Assembly: GCF_000208745.1 (NCBI RefSeq)
Contig: NC_030850.1
Location: 34,506,350 to 34,570,349, forward strand
DNA: 64,000 nucleotides
Reading direction: 5' to 3'
DNA from: Theobroma cacao
Taxonomy: Eukaryota > Streptophyta > Magnoliopsida > Malvales > Malvaceae
Shown: one piece after another, positions 37,337-48,300 of the stretch
How positions within the stretch are numbered: position 1 is the stretch's first letter
Layout of the letters: every line of letters starts with the position of its first letter
Notes under the pieces: generated by a model
What the model was told of the DNA's origin: nothing
Database searches by the model: none
The model's input: the letters and a program-made list of their open reading frames with translations, nothing else
Made by a program: the position numbers and the translations under genes

Positions 37337-39229
37337 AGGTACTTAAGCATAAGCATCTTCAGGTTGGCATTTTCCGCAGTTACCCCTCAGCTAAAGGTTT
37401 CCACCTCTCCTTAGCAAACTGTACTCCTTAGAGTGAGTTTAAACTTTCAGAAAATTAAACAACAATCGCATAGCATCGAATTGGATCTCATGTTTTTACT
37501 GCATATCCTGTAGCTCCACTTGGGCTGAAAAATATAAAATCAGAAAAAATGAGTCAATATGTGTTCTATTAGCTTGCAATGAATGACAACACTAGCGTTT
37601 GCTCATGGTGATGCATGTAGCTATATGTCCTGCATTGTACATACATAGTTATGCTTCAGTGACAAATAACGTTTGTGTATGCCTTTGTTAGTTTTGCCGA
37701 TGCAAGATATCTCCATGTTATGATGACGCATGGAAGAACATTTGGAGGTTATCGCTGAAGCTTCCAGTGCAATTGGTTGCCAGTTTGGGCAACCTCTCCA
37801 TTAATTGGTACATTTTTTAGCCACGTCCAGTTGCTACATGCAAATTTTCCTTCGTATTCTTTTTGACCTTTGTAAACCTTTTTGTATCATTAGCATTTGA
37901 CTAGTTAGTTCGACATTTTTTTTCCCCGTGGATATCTGATGAGAGTGCAGTTTGCTCATAGTATGAGCAACATTGGTGAAGGGAGGAGCCATCATCCGAT
38001 CAGGTTGAAAAAAAGTTTACTTTATTGTCAACTATTAATGGATGATGCATTTCAAAAATCAACAAAAAAAAAAAAAAACCCAAAAATAGGAAACAGTGAA
38101 GATTTTTAGTTTCTCCCTTGGCTAGGGCACCAATAACCAATGAGGGTAATTTACGATCAGTAGATTACAGGTGATTTATAATATTACACCAACTATGATA
38201 ATATAAAATCACCAGTGATCAAATCATCTTGGTGGTCTCATCATTTCATTGATTATATTATTAAATTAATTTTGAAAATAATACCAAAGTTTATTAAAAG
38301 AAGCTTTTTTCTTGAACTTTAAAATTTAACTAGTTGGGCTTGTGGGACATATGTTGGGTTCCTAGTGGGTTAGGCTCCAAAAGACGAAAGGGTCAACAGG
38401 AGCCCTGTTAAAGTGGACAGAGTACTTTGAAGGAGCAAATAGGCCTGTTTTACCTCAATTATCTTCTCTGTAGTCGTTGTTATTATATTTAAGTGACGTT
38501 TGGTATTTTATTAAAAATATAATTATAAGAAATATGATTATTGAGCATATGCGTGATTATTAAAAATGTAATTTTAGAATATTTGATATAACATGAGAAA
38601 GTGATAATTGTATGATTGTTGAGAAGTTACATTATAATGTTTGTTTTGAAAGTATTTTACTAGAGAATGCAATATAAATTTACAAAATTATCTCAATGTT
38701 TGAAAATATAAAATTGAATAAATTTAAATTTTTTTAATGTAAATATTTAACTTAAACTTTCTCTTCAAATATTTGAATACTAATTATTTAAATATTAAAA
38801 TATGTAAAACTAATAAATATTTATTTTTATAATAATACCTATAAATATTAAAAATAATGATTTTGTAATAATACCTAGAATTATCACATAAATAAAAAAA
38901 ATTATTCAAAGAGTTTTTTAAGTTTTTTCTCTTGCACTTCTTTGATTAATGATTTCTCCTTTTATTTTTTTAAAAAATAGTAAATGCTTTTAATAATATT
39001 AATAGTATTGTTATTTATAAGTATACATAAATAGTAAATGCAAGTTTATATTAAAATGATTAAATAAAAAAAATCTAAAAAATAAGGATAGAATAAACTA
39101 ACCTAAGTTACCATTTTTATATATTTAAATTAAATCCTAAATTTATTCTTATTTTTAATCTATCTCTATTTTTTCCAAAGTTTCCATTCTTTTTGATAAT
39201 TTTATTTTGTTGTCACTCCACCTCAGCTC
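37337..39229. other. 3' UTR of PRD3 and AT-rich intergenic DNA
   Basis: The first few hundred bases probably include the PRD3 3' untranslated region. The rest is AT-rich with no credible reading frame. A segment at about 38360-38460 is related to one at about 41565-41645. Confidence 0.45.
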
Positions 39230-40310
39230 ACATGACAACTTCTTCCTCCACCTTCCATATCCCTCACCACGAGACTAGAATGAACAGTGAAGACTTCCTT
39301 TCCCTTTCTTTACTCAAAGACTCCAAAACCTCAAGCTTCAAAAACCCCGGCAACCAAGAAAGGCAAACATAGATAGAACTATCAAAAACACTCAACAACT
39401 CAGATTTAGATCTCTTCCTTTGATAGAAATGTGTAAGTGAGCGGCTAGAGTTCTTATGTCATGGTCCGTAAATCCATGACCAGTCCAATCCGCCGCTGTT
39501 GACCCACCAGCACACATGTCTGTTGTCCAACCCACAGTCATGATTCGGGCAAGGAGTTTGTTGAGGAATGCAAACAGGTAGTCCGCAACAAAGGATTTCC
39601 AGATAGTCCCAACATCAGGGTAGCCGAGCCACAACAACAACACATAGGCCAACAAGCAACGCACCCTAGGCCATTTCGACAGACATGGCACACCAGCACG
39701 GCATGCCCAGCTCACACAGCCACACGAGAAGCGCACTGAAAGTGCATTCCACAGATCTGCATGCCTGGCGCACTAGTAGACTGGGGCCACACAGCATAGA
39801 GCCCCGCGACAAGGCAAACAGACGAGTCGCGTAGCAGGTGTAGCGCGCACACAAGCAACACACACTATAGCCTTGCAGGAAGAGGTTGAGAGCACATCAG
39901 CCTAGCACTAATGGGCCGCGACATCAGTAGCTTGCACGAGCCATGCGCAAGGCCTATAGGTAAACGGATGCATGGGCCGCACACAGCACAACCAAGGGAT
40001 AGGGGGCTGCGCACATAGAGCGCGTACCTGCAGCACGACCAAACTAGGTACACATGGGTGTCGTACACCAGACCAGGCCATTTAGGAGCCATTCACTATG
40101 GAGTTTGACCCCGAGGAAGATCACACGCTCGTAGGCCTAACACTAAAAGACCTGACATGAGTGAGCCACGCACACCAACTAACTCACCCGTGAGCAGCAA
40201 GCCGAGTGAGATGAGCTACACACCCGGGGGGCTTATACGAGTGAGGCGCACCATGCCAAGCCACACTCACATAGGGCCAAAGAGCATGTAAGAAGCCCTA
40301 ATCTTCATTA
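39230..40310. other. GC-rich island of about 1 kb in AT-rich intergenic DNA
   Basis: Base composition changes abruptly to a G+C-rich stretch (densest at about 39600-40270) and back. Open frames occur on minus (39392-39736, 39666-39863, 39865-40092), but they are Cys/Arg/Ala-rich, mutually overlapping and match no family I know. It is most likely the interior of a degraded mobile element. Confidence 0.4.
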
Positions 40311-40835
40311 TACATAAATGTGCAATCCAGTGCCAGCTGTGAGAAGAGATGAAAAGGACAATATAAATTCATGATTATGTTCGAACAGGTTAGCCTGACT
40401 TTTCAGGATTCTACACAATCTCACCATATCTAAATCCATTATTACTAAAATCTGTGTTAGAATCTAACCCACAAGGAAAATCATATCGCTTAGGATTTTT
40501 TTGGTAGAAACTATCAATTTGAATGGCAACAAGACCTACATTTGTCACTATACCATCATCATGTCTCATGGGCTAGGTTAGTTTAGTGTCTTTGCCTTTT
40601 CAAAAAAAAGTTTAGTGTCTTTGCAGTCAAGAATGCTCTTTTCATCAAAATTAATTACTGCATTTCAACCACTTATCCGTCTTACATGGCTTGCTTATTA
40701 GATCGTTCTAACTCCTACAATCCATCCTCATTTAGTCCCAAGGAACAACATCCCAAGTGTTCTCCCTAATCTGTCTTCATCATCTTCAATCAATTATGCA
40801 TCCTTGCCATTGATCATGGTGGTGATCATAGTTAT

Positions 40836-40995
40836 CAATATTGTACGATACGTGATACGTATCGTAAGATATAGTACGATATTAACAAAAAATAATATAT
40901 ATCTATAATTGTATTATTTTTGATTAATTATTGAAAGCATATTGTACGATATGCGATGCGTATTTTACGATACGGAGACATATCGTACAATATTG
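40836..40995. repeat. Small inverted-repeat element (160 bp)
   Basis: The left end CAATATTGTACGATACG is matched by an imperfect inverted copy at the right end (ATATCGTACAATATTG), with further GTATCG/CGATAC pairs inside. The core is AT-rich and non-coding. This resembles a miniature inverted-repeat element or a foldback. A clear target-site duplication is not seen. Confidence 0.5.
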
Positions 40996-40999
40996 TCAA

Positions 41000-42580
41000 T
41001 ATACTTTTTATAAGCTTAATTCTAACTAATTATTAAAAATTTTATTTTTTATTATTTTTTGAGTTGAAACATGAAAAACTATATTTTATGAGTTTCAATG
41101 TTTATATTTTAAACAAAAAAAACCTAAAAAAATCAAATTCCCTTTTGATTTCAACAAGAAAAGTGCTCTAAATTTTTTAATTAATAAATTAATATAAATA
41201 TATATATATTATTTTAAAAAATGTATTATTAAGGAATATATTAATAGTTTAATTTTAAAAAAATAATCTTTTCAATTTATATTTTATAATCGTCAATTTT
41301 GTGTAAAAATATGAATTTTTTTAATTTTTTTATTATATATATAAATATTATGTATAATTAATTTTATAATTTTATATAATATTTTATGATATAATATAAT
41401 ATTTAATATTAAAGAATAAAATTTCAATACATGTTCAGTTTCATAACGGTGATCACTCCCGTGTACCAAATCATTCTTCCCAACAAACATGTCATCTAAA
41501 TGAAGCTTGTTAGAAAGCAATCCCATTAAGTCTGGACCCTCATCCCCTAAAGCAATCCGTCCTCTTGGGTTGGGCTCCAACTTGAGCCAGGTTATGATGG
41601 ACAGAGTTCTTGAAAGGTGCAAAAAGGCCTGTCTTAGTTCTATCTTTCATCGCGTCGTGGTCATTCCTCTTAGCACCCGCAAGAACAAGTCTATTATCAT
41701 AATTTAAAAATGCACACCAAACAAAGAAACAATGAGCTTATCTGACCAAAGAGAGTTTCACTAAATTTATCTTTTTCAAATTCGTTCGTTCCGCATGAAG
41801 AGTGATTGACAAAAACTTATCAACGAATTAGTGTAGATTTCAGCTGTGTGTGAAGATCGTCTAGTTTTGATTTGAATTTAAGAAAGCTGTGTTTATCCTG
41901 CAGGTCTTTTCTAACACTTTTGGTTGAACTAGCTGCTTAACCATCGATTATGAACACATATTTCTTCCTTTCGTTTTAAAATAAATCATTCATTGTTTAT
42001 CTAGCCAGCGAAAAAGCAACCCAATGTTTGAAAGATTCGGGTCCTCTATCCACCTTTAACGCTAATTCTCGATGACCCCTTTTTTGTTCAATATGAGGGG
42101 CCAACATTGATTTCAGAGGGTTTGTTTTTGTGTGGAAAAGTTGACAACTGGAATGGATTACAAGAAATTGGTATTTGCTTGATTGAGGCAGAGTACTTCT
42201 CCAAGTTCCCCTAGCGAATAATTTGCTAAACATCACTTGCGGCCTATCCTTATTGTGTAATTTATCAATGCCATTGACTAGTACTTGACCTGTTGACCAG
42301 GTAGTAAGGAATAGGCAGCAACATGGTTGGGCCCGATTTGACGCTGAACTTATGGTGTTCAGACAGACGAGTTTAGCGTCAGCTCCCAGCTCTTGTTGGT
42401 AAGAGTACGACTTTATTTAAAGATATACCCTGTTCTTCCCGAGTCCCATGAAAGTTTCCAGCTAGCTTAATATTGAAAGATCCCAATTTTTAAGTTCTTG
42501 TAGATAAGATATGATTTAAAAATTCATCCACTTCTTCTAACAAAAAGCATGGCCCTTGTATAACAAAAATTCATCCACTT
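41000..42580. other. Intergenic DNA without a supported gene
   Basis: AT-rich to about 41430, then a moderately balanced stretch to about 42460. A minus-strand open frame at 41293-41622 has no recognisable domain and ends in low-complexity Ile/Tyr/Lys. No RNA gene is seen. Confidence 0.4.
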
Positions 42581-42586
42581 AAAAAT

Positions 42587-43230
42587 TCAATAACGTAATA
42601 GAAAAGGAAATTATTAAAAACAAGCTAGTTAAGACTTTACTCTATCTCAATATAACCTTTTTAAATTTGTTAAATTTGTATTCTCCTATATATAATTTTT
42701 TTGAAATACATACATAATATTATTAACTCTTTAAAATCATGAAAGATCTGTTCAAGATGTTTTTTTTCTTTCAAAAAACGATCTATTCAAGATTTATTAC
42801 ATTAAATTATCTTGATTTTTAACTTTACAAACACAAAAAAATATATTGCAAGCATGTAACTAAGGAAGCGAAAGCTACTATTTTCTTCAATTTTATGAGT
42901 TTTGTTGTATTTTTAGAACAGTTTAATAATTGCAAAGGCAACATTTAGATAGTAGCCGTTGGACGTAAAAAAAGAAAAACAAAAAATTTAGGTAATGATG
43001 TCTTTAGTGTTTGCGTGCTTACATTTGTTCCAATAACGTAATAGAAAAGGAAACTACTAAAAAGAAACTAGTTAAAAGTTAGCCAGACGCCAACATAAAT
43101 GAAAAGACCTTTTAAAATTTTCAAAGTTTTATTTCCATATATCTATTCAAGATTTATTACATTAAATTATCTTAATATTTAAAAAATCTATTACAAGCAT
43201 GTAAATAAGAAAGGAAAGCTATTTTTTTTT
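42587..43230. repeat. Diverged direct duplication upstream of MED12
   Basis: Two blocks at about 42587-42640 and 42785-42880 recur in order at about 43027-43080 and 43143-43225. Shared strings include AATAACGTAATAGAAAAGG, TTCAAGATTTATTACATT and CAAGCATGTAA. The second copy is shorter, so it has lost internal sequence. Confidence 0.7.
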
Positions 43231-43596
43231 TGGGAAAAATAGATAATATTTAATCCATATTTGGTAAATATTTTCTCCTCTTTGATAAAGTAATACAATG
43301 AAAGAAAAAGAAAATGATGATATATTTAAGATGCAAGAGTCTTATCTTCTTTAAACAGTAAAGATGTATACCATTTGTATGGTTTGTCTTGGTGCATTTG
43401 GTTCATATGTTATGTATTTAACCCAAAGTTTGAAAAGTATGGCCTCAAGCACTGCATCATTAATTGGAAATTTGGGCATTAAATTCACTTAATCAACACT
43501 TAATACAATTTAATATGCGGAATCCAATTAATTCCCCATTTTATCCCCACTTTATATTTCCCTCACCGTTTGGAGGATTTATGGAGATTGCGAAAG

Positions 43597-43615
43597 AGGG
43601 GGGAGGGGGGGGGGC
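43597..43615 (+). promoter_or_regulatory. Long G run upstream of the MED12 leader
   Basis: G6-A-G10 at about 43598-43614 lies some 100 bp or less upstream of the probable MED12 transcription start. Such a tract could form a G-quadruplex. A role in expression is inference only. Confidence 0.45.
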
Positions 43616-43689
43616 ATAATAGGAAAGTGAAAGATTAGCACACAAAAAATAATAATATTTTAATGAGTAGATCGCTCTCAATTTCTCCT

Positions 43690-45389
43690 CTTTTAATTGT
43701 TGAGCAGAGGAAGAAACAGAAGGCCGAGGCCGTCATCGTCATCATCAGCCAAAGCTAAAAGAGAGTCAAACTCCTCAAAGCCCGAGGCCCTTCTCTCCTT
43801 CGAATCTCCCTCTCTCTCTCTCTCTCTCTCTAAAATCCCCTTTTCTTTTCTAGATTTCCCCCCCTTCCCTTCTCTCTCTTCGAAATCCCTAATTTTTATC
43901 AGAGGTACGCTCTAGTTTCTTTGTCTTGCAATTTCAATCTTCTTCATGTTTATTTTTGTTTCCCATTTCATCCTCGGCTTCTGACATTATTTTACGAATT
44001 TGCCATCAAACCCTAGCTTCACTAATCTGCAAAGAGGAAATAAGAAAGGGTGGTCACTCTTTTTAGCTTATTAGCTTATCTTTCTGGCATCTGACATAAA
44101 CCCTAGTTCTCATTTCTTGCTTCGAATTTGTATTGCTTGTAGTTATAGATTCGATGATTTGGTTTCTAATTTTACCTTTTTGCATGTAAAAGTAAATAGC
44201 TTGGTTTCAGTTCAATTTGGGGGTTTACTGGATTCAGAAGATTTGGTTCATAGCTGAATCAAAACGGTGAGTTTTTAGTGCTTTCTTGTGTGTTTTTGAT
44301 GGTAAACCGGATTGAGTCACCTGGGTGAGAGATATTTTGAATTTTAACCAGTGTTGCTTATTTCTTTTGGTTTACTTTTATAGATCAAAGTCATTTGATT
44401 ATTTTTATGCTGTTGTTTTGCTTTATGTATTTCAAGTTCGTGGTTCCAGTTTGCATTTCCAAAGTAATGGGAGATGTTTTACTTTAAGTTCAAAATTTAA
44501 TAATTTGTGAAACATTTTTAGAGTTTAAAGTTTTGTTTGGAATCATATTTTTGCAAATTCAAGTTGATGTCTTATATTGTTATTCGAATGGTGTGATATG
44601 GCTTTATATGTTTATTGGATCAGTTCTTAGCAACAGAAAGGTATTGAGTTTAATTCATATGATATTCAGAGTTTTGCTAAACTGTTATTCAAACTAGTAA
44701 AATCATGAATTTACCATTTCTGTGGTTGTCATGGTTTAATTTCAACCTATGCGTTATCTGTTATTCGGTCATTGCTTTACCCTTTTAGCTTATGTTTTCG
44801 TGTTCAAAGCCCTTCTATGGCAGAAATGATCAGAATTCCATCTCCTAGAACCTCAGTAGTAAGGCATTTTATATGTATATACTTTGATTTCTGTAACCAC
44901 ATGAAACTAGAAGCTAGAACTGTTACATTGGAATGGGTGCATAAACGTGACAATTTTAAATAATCAAACACTATATCTTAGCTTTGATGACTTAAGTTTG
45001 ACTGAGGTACATACTTTGTTTCGAAAAACTATATTGGAGATTGAAATTGTGATTTCCATTCCTCAATGGTGTGCTTTATTTGTCTCTTAGTCTCTGAAAA
45101 CATAAAATAAAATTTTCTGCAAGATGTGATGTTTTACTTTCAATGTTCCTGACAGGTCAGAGGGAGGTTGATAAGCTAATTTGTAGATTTCATGTTTCAG
45201 GTGGCACACTCAGTGAATCTATTTTTTCTCAGTTTTTATTTTATCAAATTACTATAAAATTACTTATGCCTTGCATGGTGATTCTAATCTCCTAATTATT
45301 ATTATATTTTTGCATAAATGCAGTTTGGATTTGACATTTCTTCTTAGGATTTGATGCTGGAAGCAGTATGCCGCTGATAGTTGGGAGAA
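43690..45389 (+). promoter_or_regulatory. MED12 5' leader: CT-rich first exon, leader intron and uORFs
   Basis: A CT-rich leader exon contains a (TC)n microsatellite (about 43808-43831) and probably ends at 43904, before a GT donor. A leader intron runs to an acceptor at about 45347 (TTCTTAG). The second leader exon then holds two short upstream frames, at 45354-45377 and 45368-45421, before the MED12 ATG at 45390. An open frame at 43697-43915 reads through the microsatellite and is not a gene. Confidence 0.6.
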
Positions 45390-48300
45390 ATGCAAAGGTA
45401 TCATGCTGCCAGCTGCACTAGTGCAGTTAATAACAGTGGAATAGGAGGAGCTTCAGCTAGGGATACTGCCCGGGCTGACTCATCTTCATTACCACCTAAC
45501 TTCTCCTTGAATTCTAGGTAACTGTTTCAAAATACCATATTCTTTTGTGCTCTGTTCACAGATGTCTTCTTGAATTGACTTCATTTATTGATTCTAAAAC
45601 TAGTGTTTGATTATATTTTAGGATATCTTTCTTTGATGTTTTTTCAATTAATGACCACATGTTTAGAATGTTCTGCTCTCACTCATAAGTAGAACACTAT
45701 TAATCTGGATTAGTTGTTCTAAGTCTTGCACTGAGCACTTTGTGCGCTTTTCTCTGATTGTTGATTGTGTGTAAGCTACATCCCATTGTTAAAGTGGCAG
45801 CTAATGCTTGAATATCTCCCAAAACTTTCTTGTTACTTCAAATCATTTTTTGCATTTTTTGAAAAATAGAATTGTGATGCTAAGATGAGACTGTTAATTT
45901 ATTTTATTCAGAGAACATATTTGTCTTTACCATTTTTTGTTAGAGCTGTATGGTTGTCTAAATGTGGAAAACACACTTTTTCTGCCTGGTCTTCTAAATT
46001 ATTCTCATTTTATAGGCGGCAAACTCAGCTATCACCCTACAAATTAAAGTGTGACAAGGAACCTCTTAATTCCAGGTAATTTCTGCAATTGAATCTAAGC
46101 ATTTGTTGTTGTGTTAGTTATATTCATGCTGAATGGTTTCATTATGACTCAGAATAGAGTTATATGTTACTTTTGATTGTTTTATGATAATGGATTGCAG
46201 CTGACTAAGTTGATGATTTATCCTGCTGAATTGATTTTTAAATTTATCTTTCTAAGTTTTTGGATGTAGTTTTTATCTTGAATACTAGTAAATTTATTGT
46301 TGTTCCTTTCCAGACTTGGGCCACCGGATTTTCATCCTCAGTCCCAAAATTGTCCCGAGGAGACTCTCACTAGAGAAAATGTGCAGCAGGGATATAAGGA
46401 GACTATTGATGGGCTGGAGGTATGATCTTATGATTGATTGGTTCATTACTTTTTTTTCGGTTTTTGTTTTTCTGCAACATCCATGTCAGTGGATGCTGTG
46501 CTGCATGTAAGTGGTGGGTTAACTATGGTTTCTTTGCCAATCTATATGAATTGCAATCATATCTTTTTTCTTGAACTTAATGCTCAGAACACCATACTTT
46601 ACCTTTTTGAGCTAAGTAAAATGATTCTAATTGGGTCTCCATGAAAATGAAAAGATTGGATCTGTTTTATGGTTGTTTGTTACTTATAATTGAAGTTCAA
46701 GATGCTATTTTTCTCTATTCTGCTAGAGAGGAATTGAGCAGGTGCTATTTTTCAGATATATTAACATTTTCTTATGGTTTGGGAACTAATATCTGCATGT
46801 GCTCCAAGCATGGGATTCTCGTTTTGTTGTGGCAGTCTCTGTCAAACCATACTTTCTTCTTCTTCTTCATGTTGCTGTTGGTACAATTTTTAATTTACCT
46901 TTTTGCTGTTGATACAATTTGGATAGTATCGGTGTGAGTGCTGCTTTGAGTTGACACTGAGATTGCAACTTAGTAATATTTTAAAGCCATATGAAATTTG
47001 AACCTAGAAATTTTTCAAGGTAATTTTGGGATATTAACTTTCTTTCCGTTAGCTTCTTTTATTGCCATCAGTTTGTCTAACATGGTTCTACATGCTGACT
47101 GTTCAGGATTCAAAAGAGATTTCATTGACTCAGGTTCAGGCTTTTACAAAGCCAGTTGTCTTAAAATGCAGAGATGTAAGTTACTTGATTTGTGATGTTA
47201 TGATCGTCAAGTAGGCTGATCTAGGCATATATAATTTCGCATGAAATATAACCGTCAGTTTTGAACTTCTTAAGATAATTCGTTTCTCTTCTCTGCAGGC
47301 AATTAGAAAGTGTCTAAGGGCTATAAATGAGTCTCGTGCTCAAAAGCGGAAGGTTTATCTGCGTCCTTAGTTGTTTCTTGTTTCTGTACTTATATTATTG
47401 TTTTTTTTTTGCTTCTTCTTTAAAGTTCTGGATCTTCAGTATAGAATTCAAGGCTGTATATATTTCTTGTCAGGCTGGTCAGGTTTATGGTGTCCCTCTT
47501 TCTGGTCCACTGTTAAGTAAACCTGGGGTTTTCCCTGAACAAAGGCCCTGCAATGAAGATTTCAGAAAGAAATGGATTGAGGTAAGTTCATTCTCCGCTA
47601 AGTTCATGACTGGTTGTACAGAACTTCATTCTTTTTTTTTTTTTTATTGATTTTGAGTTCTTAAAACTTGGTGAAAGGCAGAAACAAATTTTACACATTA
47701 ACTCAATGAGTTGCCTTTTATAAACTACATATGCAATCATTATAAACTTTTCTTAGACAAAAGATATGCCATGTGGCAAAATATATTTATGATTTGGAAT
47801 CAAATTGGACTTCAGTTGTTGAGGCATGATGATCAATGATTAATGTTTTTTGATTAAATGCTTAAAAGAATTCTTTGACGAAGTTAAATGAAGTATTTAG
47901 TTTTTAATTGTTGTGCTCTTATTTTTCTCAGGGCTTGTCACAACAACACAAACGTTTGCGTTCTTTGGCTGATCAAGTTCCTCATGGGTATAGGAAAAAA
48001 ACACTAATAGAAGTTCTTATCAGGAATAATGTTCCATTGCTGAGAGCAACTTGGTTTATCAAAGTAACTTACCTTAACCAGGTATTGTCATCAGTCGATC
48101 ATGCACTTTGTAATTTTACTAGGCTATTCTTATTATTGGAAGGTAGCAGATTATGGTTATCTTTTGCAGGTTCATCCTGGTTCTGCAATTTCTTCTGGAG
48201 CACCCGATAAAGCTCAACTATCTCGTACAGAGCTCTGGACAAAAGATGTTATTGATTACTTGCAGACCCTTTTGGATGAATTTTTTCCAAAAAGTAATTC

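Larger units (their letters stand above)
38360..41645. repeat. Two related direct segments flanking the GC-rich island
   Basis: About 38366-38460 and 41565-41645 share GGGTT(A/G)GGCTCCAA, then TGGACAGAGT-CTT and AGGCCTGT in the same order and orientation, with a 16-bp length difference between the first two blocks. They could be eroded long terminal repeats or two copies of a dispersed repeat. Confidence 0.4.

Noticed and set aside
39392..40092. Three Cys/Arg/Ala-rich minus-strand frames in the GC-rich island
   Set aside because: They overlap one another, match no known family and are expected by chance where stop codons are rarer because of high G+C.
41293..41622. Minus-strand open frame of 109 codons
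   Set aside because: The second half is AT-driven Ile/Tyr/Lys low complexity and the first half shows no family match.
43697..43915. Ser-rich open frame upstream of MED12
   Set aside because: It reads through the (TC)n microsatellite of the leader and past the probable splice donor; better explained as 5' UTR.
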